Assembly: GCA_002733135.1 (NCBI GenBank)
Contig: NVUJ01000001.1
Coordinates: 1 to 64,000, forward strand
Source of the DNA: Cycloclasticus sp.
GTDB lineage: Bacteria; Pseudomonadota; Gammaproteobacteria; Methylococcales; Cycloclasticaceae
DNA length: 64,000 nt
Reading direction: 5' to 3'
Shown one piece after another: positions 27,537-36,482 of the stretch. The first letter of the stretch is position 1; every line of letters begins with the position of its first letter. The position numbers were made by a program, and so were the translations under genes. Under the pieces are notes generated by a model. That model was not told the origin of the DNA and ran no database searches. It was given only the letters and a program-made list of their open reading frames with translations.

Positions 27537-28329
27537 AGTATCGCAGAAATTTAAGAAAGACTGGGGTGGAGCGCCTAGTTTTGATGAATTAATGGCGCTT
27601 GATGGAGAGATGTATCGGCAAGTTGCACGACGTAAAACGTTTAAATTTAATTTAAATGGCAATGAGTATTTTGCAAAAGTTCATAACGGAGTTGGTTGGT
27701 CTGAAATTATAAAGAACCTTGTGCAAGGGCGTAAGGCAGTGTTGGGAGCAAAAAACGAATACGATGCCATCCATGCGTTAACGAAGTTAGGCATTAAAAC
27801 AATGACCTTGGCAGCCTATGGCCAACGTGGTTCGAATGTAGCGGAACTGGAGTCATTCGTTATTACTGAGTCACTTGAACCTGCAGTTAGTCTAGAAGAT
27901 TTTTGTGTTGATTGGGTTGCAACTCCACCAACGGTAGCGTTAAAACGCGCTTTGATTGAGCGTGTTGCGGTGATTGCTCGCCAGTTGCATGAAGAGGGCA
28001 TCAATCACCGGGATTTATACATTTGTCATTTTTTGATAAAAACAGCAGATCTAGAAAATGAATCAGACCTAGATGACTTACCCTTGTATTTAATCGATTT
28101 GCATCGTGTGCAAATTAGATCAAAAACGCCTGTCCGGTGGTTAGTGAAAGATTTAGCCGCCTTGTACTTTTCAAGTATGGAGATAGGCTTAACGCACCGA
28201 GATTTTTATCGTTTTGTTCGCGTATATACCCAGAATAACTTAAGAGCTGAATTTACTCAGAGGAAGGGCTTTTGGAAGAGAGTCGAGAGTAAAGCTCTTT
28301 CTCTTAAGGCTAAGCCAGTTAGAGATTAA
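27526..28329 (+). CDS. waaP: LPS core heptose(I) kinase
   Basis: GEMYRQVARRKTFKF, FFAKVHNGVGWSEIIKNLVQGRKAVLGAKNEYDAI-type sequence, GINHRDLYICHFLI, LYLIDLHRVQIR. Start at 27526, overlapping waaG. Confidence 0.92.
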   Translation: MSVEVSQKFKKDWGGAPSFDELMALDGEMYRQVARRKTFKFNLNGNEYFAKVHNGVGWSEIIKNLVQGRKAVLGAKNEYDAIHALTKLGIKTMTLAAYGQRGSNVAELESFVITESLEPAVSLEDFCVDWVATPPTVALKRALIERVAVIARQLHEEGINHRDLYICHFLIKTADLENESDLDDLPLYLIDLHRVQIRSKTPVRWLVKDLAALYFSSMEIGLTHRDFYRFVRVYTQNNLRAEFTQRKGFWKRVESKALSLKAKPVRD

Positions 28330-29144
28330 TTTCGCCAAACTTTTGGAGGACGCCTTTCTAAGTGTTTTTTTATATCATAAAACAATTGTCTAGCCTCTTT
28401 TTTTGTAGCATTTTCTCCTAGGTATAAATACAACATTCGATAGAGTTGTTGAGAGGAAAAAAATAATAGTGCTTTTCGGGCTAACCCACTTAAATCGGCC
28501 ACCTTAAGTGAATAGTTGAAGAATCGACGATGAACGCCTCGAGGACAATCTATCCAAATTGGGGTGTATTGGTCGCCTTCTTGTTGAACCATAATATTTC
28601 GCCACTTTAAGTCTAAGTGAAAAACTCCCTCATGGTGTGCGAGTCTGATTTGTTGGAATAGTTTTTCTTTTAGTTCTTTGAAAACTTTTTGTTGTTCATC
28701 TTTCGGCATTTTTAAAAGAATATCAGTATAAAAATGATTAAGTTGAGTCGTATTTTTAAGTTCTTTGGTGATAATGCAAGCGAGGTGCAGCAAACCTAAT
28801 GAACGTTGTTCGTATAAAGCAATAATATCTAGTGTTGGAATGCCGATTTTTTTAAAACGCTGGTAATTGATGGCTTCATTTGCTGCTTTGCTACGTCTTA
28901 GGAAAAATTCCCAAGGGTTTTTTGTATACTTATAACGTTTGAAATAAATTACGTCACCATCATGAGGTAGCGTGACTTTTAGGCAAGTAGTTGTTCCTCT
29001 GGATAAAATTTGACCTTCAGCAAATGAAGACCATGCGTGGGTATTATCTAGCCCAATTGCGACTAATGATTTTCGTTCTTCTGGTGTTACATTTAAACGA
29101 GTACCATGAAATATATATCGATATAATGAGCTACTAGATGACAT
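28326..29144 (-). CDS. LPS kinase-like protein (WaaP/InaA superfamily)
   Basis: VIYFKRYKYTKNPWEFFLRRSKAANEA; GVFHLDLKWRNIMV; PIWIDCPRGV. Confidence 0.82.
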   Translation of the reverse strand: MSSSSSLYRYIFHGTRLNVTPEERKSLVAIGLDNTHAWSSFAEGQILSRGTTTCLKVTLPHDGDVIYFKRYKYTKNPWEFFLRRSKAANEAINYQRFKKIGIPTLDIIALYEQRSLGLLHLACIITKELKNTTQLNHFYTDILLKMPKDEQQKVFKELKEKLFQQIRLAHHEGVFHLDLKWRNIMVQQEGDQYTPIWIDCPRGVHRRFFNYSLKVADLSGLARKALLFFSSQQLYRMLYLYLGENATKKEARQLFYDIKKHLERRPPKVWRN

Positions 29145-29168
29145 TCAATGTATGAGATGAGTAAGTAA

Positions 29169-29936
29169 GTGATGCATTATATATCCGAAAAATGGCGGGA
29201 CATACTCGTATTTAACGACTTAGACACATATCAGAAAATATGGTCTTTAGAAGCAGAGTGGTTTGAGGAGCCTAATCAACGACGTGGGGGGTGGAGTGGT
29301 GTTTCACGAATTGAGTTGAAATTACCTCTAGGTGGGACTGTGGGGATGTTTTTGAAGCGTCAGGAGGATCATGTCACGCGGTCAATAGCACACCCAATAA
29401 AAGGATTTTCTACATTTTTGAGAGAATATAAGGTTATTGGCGCTTTTCAAAAGAGTGGGGTTCCAACACTGGATTTGGTGCTTTTTGATCAGTGGAAGGA
29501 AGATGGTCATCAACGCGCATGTATTATGACGGAAGAACTAGTAGATTACATTCCGTTATCATCCGATGCATATAGTACAGGTGGGGAATTTTTTTCAAAT
29601 GTTGAGCAAAAAGAAAAAGTCTTTGTTAAGTTGGCAAATTTGATGCGTGTGATGCATCGGCGTAACTTTCAGCATAACTGCTTTTATCCTAATCATATTT
29701 TTGTGCGGCAATTACCGGGTGGTGACATTGATTTACGCGTCATAGATTTGGAAAAAGTAAAGAAGGTGGTTCATAGGAAACGTGCGGTATTGAGAGATTT
29801 TAATACACTTATGCGGCATTCTTTTGGATGGGTTGATGATGATAAATTAGGTTTTTTTAAAATATATCAAGGTGAAAATGAATTAAGTTATCGTTCTAAA
29901 CGCTTATGGAAACAAATCAACAATAAGAAAAGCTAA
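29169..29936 (+). CDS. LPS kinase-like protein (InaA family)
   Basis: MFLKRQEDHVTRS; MHRRNFQHNCFYPNHIFVRQLP; LRVIDLEKVKKV. Confidence 0.82.
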   Translation: MMHYISEKWRDILVFNDLDTYQKIWSLEAEWFEEPNQRRGGWSGVSRIELKLPLGGTVGMFLKRQEDHVTRSIAHPIKGFSTFLREYKVIGAFQKSGVPTLDLVLFDQWKEDGHQRACIMTEELVDYIPLSSDAYSTGGEFFSNVEQKEKVFVKLANLMRVMHRRNFQHNCFYPNHIFVRQLPGGDIDLRVIDLEKVKKVVHRKRAVLRDFNTLMRHSFGWVDDDKLGFFKIYQGENELSYRSKRLWKQINNKKS

Positions 29937-30082
29937 AAGGTCTCAGTAAAAGAGTTTGCTTTTGTAGGAAGTGGCTGATTAGTATATTGAGTTTTATGGT
30001 TAGGCTTAATGAATTCTGTAAAACACGGTGATAAATGCCACCGTTTAAGGTGAATTAACAGGGGTTAAAAGACAGGTTATTT

Positions 30083-31816
30083 ATGAAAGTTTTAGGTCTA
30101 TCGGGAGCCGTCAACCATGACGCCTCTGCAGCATTATACATTGATGGTAAATTAGTCGCAGCGGTGGAAGAGGAGCGGTTTCTTCGTGATAAACACGCGA
30201 AAGGTAAGTTCCCTTACGAATCGACTAAATTTTGCTTAGAGTACGCCGGCATTAAGCCGAGTGATATTGATGTAGTCGCATTTCCTTACGCAAAAATAGG
30301 CTTATCGAGCCCCGCGCGATGGCATTATGCAAAGCGACATTGGTATGCGCCAGATCGCGCGTTAATGGCGTTGTTTAACGGCAACCGTCGTTACGAGCGT
30401 AACTTTAAAAGTGTGATGAAAATGCTGGATGATTTAGGCATTGACTCTCAGCGCGTTAAATTTGTACCCGTTGAACACCATTTAGCACACGCAAGTAGTG
30501 CATATCACTTGAGTGGTTTTAAAGAGAAAACGGCGATTTTGGGCATTGATGGCAAAGGTGAATACGCCACAACATTCTTCGGCTATGGTGAAAACGGTAA
30601 GATTCATAAAATAAAGGAATTTTACGACCCCGATTCATTGGGTGGTGTTTACGGTGCCATCACAGAATTTCTAGGCTTTGAAATGCTCGATGGGGAGTTC
30701 AAAGTGATGGGTATGGCGCCGTATGGCGACCCTAAACGTTTTGATTTTTCACGTTTAATTGAAACGGATGGCAAAGATTTTCGTGTGAACACGAAACTTG
30801 TTAATTGTTTAGGTTGGCGACGCTATAAAGAAAATGGCAAGGGCTACTTCTTTAGCCCTAAGCTGATTGATTGGTTAGGCTCTAAACGTACGGGTGATGA
30901 AATTGATGATCCGTACATTGATTATGCGGCGAGTATTCAGGCCTTACTTGAAAAAGTGGCGCTGGGCCTAATTGATACGTACTTGGGTGATACGCTAAAA
31001 GAAACGGGGAAACTTTGTTATGCCGGTGGGGTTGCTTTAAACGTTAAATTAAATCAACGGATTATTGCGCGGTCAGACGTTAAAGAGCTGTTTGTTCAGC
31101 CAGCAGCGAGTGATGCAGGTACTGCGATTGGTGCGGCGAGTTATGCAGCGCAACAGTTGGGCGAAAGTATTGAAAAAATGGAACACGCGTATTTGGGTCC
31201 GAAATATACGAATGAAGAATGCATTCAAGCGTGTTTAGACCACCCGAATAAACCAGACTATGAAATACTAGAAAATACGACCAAATACACGGCAAAGCTG
31301 TTGGCAGATGGTAATCCTATTTCGTGGTTTCAAGGGCGTATGGAATTTGGCCCACGTGCCTTAGGTAATCGAAGCATTATTGGCAATCCGAGTAGTAAAG
31401 GCGTGGCGGATAGAATTAATGCACAAATTAAATACCGTGAGCGCTGGCGCCCATTTTGCCCAAGTATTTTGGATACGGTGGCGGAAGATATTTTGCAAAC
31501 GGACCATCCCAGCCCTTATATGACGTTTACGTTTGATGTGGCTGAAAGTTGGAAAAAACGCATTCCAGAGGTGGTGCATGAAGACGGTACAGCACGGGCA
31601 CAAATTGTGACAGCAAAAACAAATCCACGTTACCACGAGCTTTTAACAGAAGTTGAAAAGTTAACAGGTAATGGCGTGATATTAAATACATCGCTTAACC
31701 GCCGTGGTGAGCCAATGGTTTGTTCGCCAACGGATGCGTTGAATATGTTTTACGGTTCAGATTTGGAGTATTTAGTGATGGAAGATATCTTGGTGAAAAA
31801 GATTAACCCTGAATGA
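30083..31816 (+). CDS. Carbamoyltransferase (NodU/CmcH family)
   Basis: 577 aa. MKVLGLSGAVNHDASAALYIDGKLVAAVEEERF; EHHLAHASSAYHLSGF; YAGGVALNVKLNQRI; EFGPRALGNRSIIGNP. Confidence 0.93.
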   Translation: MKVLGLSGAVNHDASAALYIDGKLVAAVEEERFLRDKHAKGKFPYESTKFCLEYAGIKPSDIDVVAFPYAKIGLSSPARWHYAKRHWYAPDRALMALFNGNRRYERNFKSVMKMLDDLGIDSQRVKFVPVEHHLAHASSAYHLSGFKEKTAILGIDGKGEYATTFFGYGENGKIHKIKEFYDPDSLGGVYGAITEFLGFEMLDGEFKVMGMAPYGDPKRFDFSRLIETDGKDFRVNTKLVNCLGWRRYKENGKGYFFSPKLIDWLGSKRTGDEIDDPYIDYAASIQALLEKVALGLIDTYLGDTLKETGKLCYAGGVALNVKLNQRIIARSDVKELFVQPAASDAGTAIGAASYAAQQLGESIEKMEHAYLGPKYTNEECIQACLDHPNKPDYEILENTTKYTAKLLADGNPISWFQGRMEFGPRALGNRSIIGNPSSKGVADRINAQIKYRERWRPFCPSILDTVAEDILQTDHPSPYMTFTFDVAESWKKRIPEVVHEDGTARAQIVTAKTNPRYHELLTEVEKLTGNGVILNTSLNRRGEPMVCSPTDALNMFYGSDLEYLVMEDILVKKINPE

Positions 31817-31847
31817 TGCCGAGGCATTGCCTCAATTCCAATGAAAC

Positions 31848-32519
31848 TTATGCGCCTTGGCTGGAAGCCAGAATAGATTGAATAGCGTGCTCAATTGTTG
31901 AGGCGTCTTTTTTGTTTAATTGACTGGTTTCACTATAGCTAGAAAAAAATGACTGGAAGTGACTTCGAACCAAATTCTTGTCTTCTTGGTAACGAAGGAT
32001 ATGCTGAAAATTTCGTTCTCGTAAGTGCAGATTGAGGGCGCCTTTCTTAATCTGCATATCGGAAATATCAATAAGCGCAAATTTTCCATTGGGTAGAACG
32101 AGAATGTTTTTTAAATGGGCAGAGCGGAAATAAACACCTTTGTTGTGTAACGTCGCGATAAATTCTCCGAATTGTCGAAAAATACCATCGCTATTCTTGA
32201 AGGTATTAGTTAAAACGTCTCGTAATAACTTTCCCTCCAGCCGTTGATATATAACGATATGGCGTTTGATGCTATTGCACCAAATAAGCCGGTTAACGAC
32301 TATCGTTGGAACGCTTAATGCTTTGAGGTATTTTGCATTGTTTGCAAAACGAACAGCATAAGGGTTTAAAAGGGCGCTTGAAAAGAGGCGTTTACGGCGA
32401 AACAACTTAATCATTTCACCTTTATTTGTATCGAGTACCTTTAAGCCTGCCCCATCTTTTTCAATAATATCTGCACCATCGATAAGCTGTAGATACTGTT
32501 CATGACTAATATTTTCCAT
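31848..32519 (-). CDS. Kinase-fold protein (LPS kinase / toluene-tolerance-protein-like)
   Basis: 223 aa. KLFRRKRLFSSALLNPYAVRFANNAKYL; VYFRSAHLKNILVLPNGKFALIDISDMQIK. Confidence 0.65.
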   Translation of the reverse strand: MENISHEQYLQLIDGADIIEKDGAGLKVLDTNKGEMIKLFRRKRLFSSALLNPYAVRFANNAKYLKALSVPTIVVNRLIWCNSIKRHIVIYQRLEGKLLRDVLTNTFKNSDGIFRQFGEFIATLHNKGVYFRSAHLKNILVLPNGKFALIDISDMQIKKGALNLHLRERNFQHILRYQEDKNLVRSHFQSFFSSYSETSQLNKKDASTIEHAIQSILASSQGA

Positions 32520-32725
32520 TAGGCATCAATATCAGGAATTAAGGTGCTTTTTAAATGTTCCATCTGATCTTTGATAAATAAACGGCGTTTTTTTAAGCGA
32601 CGAATTCTCAGTTGATTAGGCTGCATTTCTTCGTACAAATGATCAATGATATAGTGCAAATCTTGATGCTCTTGCTTGAGCTCAATGATTCTGAGTTCTA
32701 TTTGATCATTTTCACTTAATATCAT
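32519..32725 (-). CDS. DUF465 (YdcH-like) family protein
   Basis: 68 aa. LKQEHQDLHYIIDHLYE...QLRIRRLKKRRLFIKDQMEHLK. Confidence 0.8.
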   Translation of the reverse strand: MILSENDQIELRIIELKQEHQDLHYIIDHLYEEMQPNQLRIRRLKKRRLFIKDQMEHLKSTLIPDIDA

Positions 32726-32759
32726 CTTTATTCATAGAAAGCATGTTGTATAAGGCGTT

Positions 32760-33308
32760 ATGGTACAGCATACTTGTTATATGGATGGCGATTATAAAAC
32801 ACTACTCAGATTATTTATTAACATTTGTCTTATTAAGAAGGGGCCGCGAGATATCCCTGAATCAACAACCCTATTACAAACAACTTTCATTGCCTATTTG
32901 TTATCTGGCATGGTGTTGCTTTCAAGTGCTAACTCTATTGGTGAAGCGACGGTACAGGCATTAATTGAGACCGTATTGTTAGGGGTTTTTACTTATTTCT
33001 TAGTGGTATTTTTTGCTTTTCCACATCGATTTAATCAATCTGTAACAGCTATATATGGAAGTGGTGCTTTAATAACAAGCATTAGTATTCCATTTGTGTT
33101 TTGGTTGGAAGCCTTATCAAAAAACGGTGAGCAGGCAGGTATAGCGGGCCTAGTTGTCTTTTTAATCGTGTTTTGGGGGTTTATTGTCATGGCGAACATT
33201 ATTCGTGAAACAATACAAAAGCAACTCTCTATTTGCTTATTACTAACGTTTTGTTATGTGTATGCGTCTTATCGGGTAATAGATTTTGTGTATCCTATAA
33301 CAACCTAG
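32760..33308 (+). CDS. Hypothetical membrane protein
   Basis: 182 aa with several hydrophobic segments; no family recognised. Confidence 0.6.
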   Translation: MVQHTCYMDGDYKTLLRLFINICLIKKGPRDIPESTTLLQTTFIAYLLSGMVLLSSANSIGEATVQALIETVLLGVFTYFLVVFFAFPHRFNQSVTAIYGSGALITSISIPFVFWLEALSKNGEQAGIAGLVVFLIVFWGFIVMANIIRETIQKQLSICLLLTFCYVYASYRVIDFVYPITT

Positions 33309-33309
33309 A

Positions 33310-34095
33310 TTAAAGACGATAGAGGTAGTTGCTTAGCTGAACAAAATCATCAATAGCTAGTGCTTCTGCTCTTTTAGTTGGATCGATTCCAACGGCTTCA
33401 AATGCGATATCATCACAAATATTTTTTAACGTATTGCGGATTGTTTTGCGGCGTTGAGAAAATGCATTTTTAACCAGTGTTTCAAATAAAGTTATGTCAT
33501 CGATAGAATATTTTGAGCTTGCGTGCGGTGTTAAGCGCACTATACTAGACATCACTTTAGGTTTAGGGTGAAAACACTCTGGGTCGACATCAAATAGAGC
33601 CTCTACTTGGCAAAAAATTTGAATCATGATGCTAAGTCGTCCGAATTGCTTACTACCTGGTTGAGCTTCTAGACGGTTAACAATCTCTTTTTGCAGCATG
33701 AAGTGCATATCGCGTATATGCGAGGCCTGGCTCAATAAATGAAAGAGTAACGGCGTTGAAATATTGTAAGGTAAGTTGCCAATGATACGTAAGCGCTCGC
33801 CGCTATCCAATACTGCAAAGTCAAATGTTAGCGCATCTGCACTATATAGTGAGAATCGTTCAATATGTGAAAACCGCTTTTCTAAGCGATCCACGAGGTC
33901 ACGGTCAAGTTCTACAACATCGAGTTGGCAATTAGAGTCCAATAACGGCTCAGTTATCGCGCCTTGCCCCGGACCAATTTCAACAACGTGGTCTGTTGGT
34001 GATGGGTTAATCGCCATCAAAATTTGATGGATGATGCGGCTGTCTTGTAGAAAATTCTGGCCGAACCGTTTGCGAGCTTTATGTGGTTTATTCAC
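33310..34095 (-). CDS. rsmA: 16S rRNA (adenine1518-N6/1519-N6)-dimethyltransferase
   Basis: ARKRFGQNFLQDSRIIHQI; VVEIGPGQGAITEPLL; GNLPYNISTPLLFHLL. Confidence 0.97.
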   Translation of the reverse strand: MNKPHKARKRFGQNFLQDSRIIHQILMAINPSPTDHVVEIGPGQGAITEPLLDSNCQLDVVELDRDLVDRLEKRFSHIERFSLYSADALTFDFAVLDSGERLRIIGNLPYNISTPLLFHLLSQASHIRDMHFMLQKEIVNRLEAQPGSKQFGRLSIMIQIFCQVEALFDVDPECFHPKPKVMSSIVRLTPHASSKYSIDDITLFETLVKNAFSQRRKTIRNTLKNICDDIAFEAVGIDPTKRAEALAIDDFVQLSNYLYRL

Positions 34096-34098
34096 GTC

Positions 34099-35076
34099 TT
34101 AATGTGCTGTCAGTTGTATGGCTAAATCGAGAGCTGATTCTAAGCTAGTTGAGCTGGCTTCGCCTGTTCCAGCTAAGTGTAAAGCAGTACCATGATCAAC
34201 GGAGGTGCGTATGAAGGGTAGCCCCAAGGTGATATTAACAGCCTCTCCAAACCCTGAATACTTCAATGTGGGTAAGCCTTGATCATGGTACATCGCTAGA
34301 ACGGCGTCGTGTTGTTCTAGGACAGGTTGAGTAAACACTGTATCGGCAGGCATTGGCCCTGTTATTTTCAATCCTTGGGCTCGGAAATTTTCGAGTACAG
34401 GCGATATGATGTTGATTTCCTCATCGCCTAAATAACCACTTTCACCCGCGTGCGGGTTTAAGCCGCAAACAGCAATACGGGGGTCAGATATGTTGAATTT
34501 TGATATTAACTCACTGTGCAATATGTTGATGGTTTTGTTTAGTAAAGGCTTGCTAATTGTGTGACTAACGTCTTTAAGAGCAATGTGAGTAGTAGCTAAA
34601 GCAACGCGAAGTTTTTTGGTTGCCAGCATCATCACAGGGTAACTTTCAGACATTTCTGCAAAATATTCAGTGTGTCCGGAAAAGGCTATATTTGCTTTAT
34701 TGAGAATGCTTTTCTGCACGGGACCGGTAACGATAGCTTGGCATTTTTTTTCTAGGCAAAGCTGGGCAGCTTTTTTCAAGGTTTCTAGTACATAAGGCGC
34801 ATTAGATGCATCTAGTTGAGCGCATGTTTCAGACTTGGCTAAAGGTGTAGGTATAATATTTATTAAACCAACTTTGTGTTCACAAGGCGACTCGTTAAGA
34901 TTTAAAATATGTGTATCAATAGAAAGCCCAAGCAGTTTTGCTCTACGGCTCAAAAGTTGTGGGTCAGCAATAAAAACGATTTCACATGGCCAAGGTTTTT
35001 GCGCAACAAGAAGGCAAACATCGGGGCCAATACCCGCTGGTTCGCCAGGCGTAATAATGATGCGAGGAATTGGCAT
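34099..35076 (-). CDS. pdxA: 4-hydroxythreonine-4-phosphate dehydrogenase
   Basis: RIIITPGEPAGIGPDVCL; VTGPVQKSILNKANIAFSGHTEYFAE; AMYHDQGLPTLKYSGFGEAVNITLGLPFIRTSVDHGTA. Confidence 0.97.
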   Translation of the reverse strand: MPIPRIIITPGEPAGIGPDVCLLVAQKPWPCEIVFIADPQLLSRRAKLLGLSIDTHILNLNESPCEHKVGLINIIPTPLAKSETCAQLDASNAPYVLETLKKAAQLCLEKKCQAIVTGPVQKSILNKANIAFSGHTEYFAEMSESYPVMMLATKKLRVALATTHIALKDVSHTISKPLLNKTINILHSELISKFNISDPRIAVCGLNPHAGESGYLGDEEINIISPVLENFRAQGLKITGPMPADTVFTQPVLEQHDAVLAMYHDQGLPTLKYSGFGEAVNITLGLPFIRTSVDHGTALHLAGTGEASSTSLESALDLAIQLTAH

Positions 35077-35094
35077 TGGTATGACTGAAGAGGG

Positions 35095-36393
35095 TTAAAT
35101 ATTTAAGCGGTATTCAACGTATGCATCATCTCTTAACTTAGTTAACCAGGCTTCAATAGCAGCATCGGCTTTACGTTTTTGAATTTGAGAACGGGCTTGA
35201 GCTTTTCGCATTAACTGCGTGTTGTCTTGCTGTTCGCGGCCGAGTACTTGAATTAAATGCCAACCAAATTGAGTTTGTACAGGGTTGCTAAATTCGTTAA
35301 TCTGCAATTTATTCATTGCAGATTCAAAAGCAGGCACAAGGGCGCCTGGTTGTACCCAATTGAGATCGCCGCCGCTAATTGCGGAGCCTCTATCTTCAGA
35401 ATTTGCCCTTGCGAGTGTGGCAAAATCTTCTCCATTTTCGAGACGTTCTTTTAAGTTGAACAATCGTTCTTGTGCGACCCTATCGCTGACAAGCGCATTG
35501 ATTTTTATTAAGATATGACGAACGTGGGTTTTAGTGACCATAACTTTTTGCAAGCCACGTGTTTCATATAATTTAATAATATGGAATCCGCTCGGGCTTT
35601 GAATCACTTGGGATATTCCATTGACTTGTAGTTTTTCTACATAGGGTGTTAATAACGGTGGCATTTGGGCTAATTTCAACCAGCCAAGGTCGCCACCTTC
35701 AAGCGCGTTATTGGCATCAGAGTGAGAAATAGATTGAGTTGAAAACTTTTTCCCGCTATTTAAAGCTTTGATAATTGAGAGAGCTTTAGTTTTAGCCTTG
35801 TTGATTTGTTTTGGTGTTGCATTTTCAGGTGTGGCTATTAATATATGGCCGATATGATATTCAGTAGATTGTCCGCCTTGGTTTTTTTCAACAAGCTTTA
35901 AAAAGCTGTTTACTTCTTGCTCTGAAACTTTAACTTCATGATGGACATAACTTGATTGCACCCTTCTGACGAGCATTTGATCTCTAATTGATTTTTTGAA
36001 GGCCTTCAATGTAACGCCATCTTTTTGTAACACTGCTATAAATTTGTCAGGTGTTAGTTTGTTTGCGTTTGCTATACGCTTAATCGAGTCATCAATGTCT
36101 GTAGGGGCTATGGTAATCCCACTACGTCTGGAGATTTGAAGCTGAAGTTCCGTAATGACCATCCTATCAAGTACGCGTTTTTCTATATCGTGTCTAGAGA
36201 TAGCGGCCCGTTGTTCTACAGGTAATCGTTGGTATGTTTGTTTAACTTGCTCATCAAGTTGACTTTGCAGAATGACACCTTTATCAACGATAGCCACTAT
36301 CCTATTGACAGAGGTTTGAGCAATCACAGCGCTAGGCACACTACATAAAAAAAGTAGCGAGATAAGTAAAACTGTAAGGTAGGTTTTTTTCAT
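35095..36393 (-). CDS. surA: Periplasmic peptidyl-prolyl isomerase SurA
   Basis: Signal peptide, NRIVAIVDKGVILQSQLDEQV and two parvulin domains (HIGHILIA..., VRHILIKI...). Confidence 0.95.
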   Translation of the reverse strand: MKKTYLTVLLISLLFLCSVPSAVIAQTSVNRIVAIVDKGVILQSQLDEQVKQTYQRLPVEQRAAISRHDIEKRVLDRMVITELQLQISRRSGITIAPTDIDDSIKRIANANKLTPDKFIAVLQKDGVTLKAFKKSIRDQMLVRRVQSSYVHHEVKVSEQEVNSFLKLVEKNQGGQSTEYHIGHILIATPENATPKQINKAKTKALSIIKALNSGKKFSTQSISHSDANNALEGGDLGWLKLAQMPPLLTPYVEKLQVNGISQVIQSPSGFHIIKLYETRGLQKVMVTKTHVRHILIKINALVSDRVAQERLFNLKERLENGEDFATLARANSEDRGSAISGGDLNWVQPGALVPAFESAMNKLQINEFSNPVQTQFGWHLIQVLGREQQDNTQLMRKAQARSQIQKRKADAAIEAWLTKLRDDAYVEYRLNI

Positions 36394-36482
36394 ATAAATG
36401 GATTTAAAATGTCGGTGAACTCGTTATATAAGCTTGATTGCACAGATGTGTCGACAAGCTAATTCGCTGTTTAGTACGTGAA

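Noticed and set aside
29169-29936. Missing HxD aspartate in the kinase (QHNCFYPNH) as a sign of a dead kinase
   Set aside because: The HNC(L/F)YPxH pattern appears to be typical of this LPS kinase subfamily, so it is not evidence of degeneration.
30025-30050. acggtg ... caccgt inverted repeat upstream of the carbamoyltransferase
   Set aside because: Could be an operator, but with a single copy and no known regulator motif it is not supportable.
31821-31834. gaggc-att-gcctc hairpin between convergent genes
   Set aside because: Only 5 bp of stem and no U-tract; too weak to call a terminator.
32743-32964. Alternative 73-aa ORF overlapping 32760-33308
   Set aside because: The 182-aa frame is longer with coherent hydrophobic segments; the short ORF is probably not coding.
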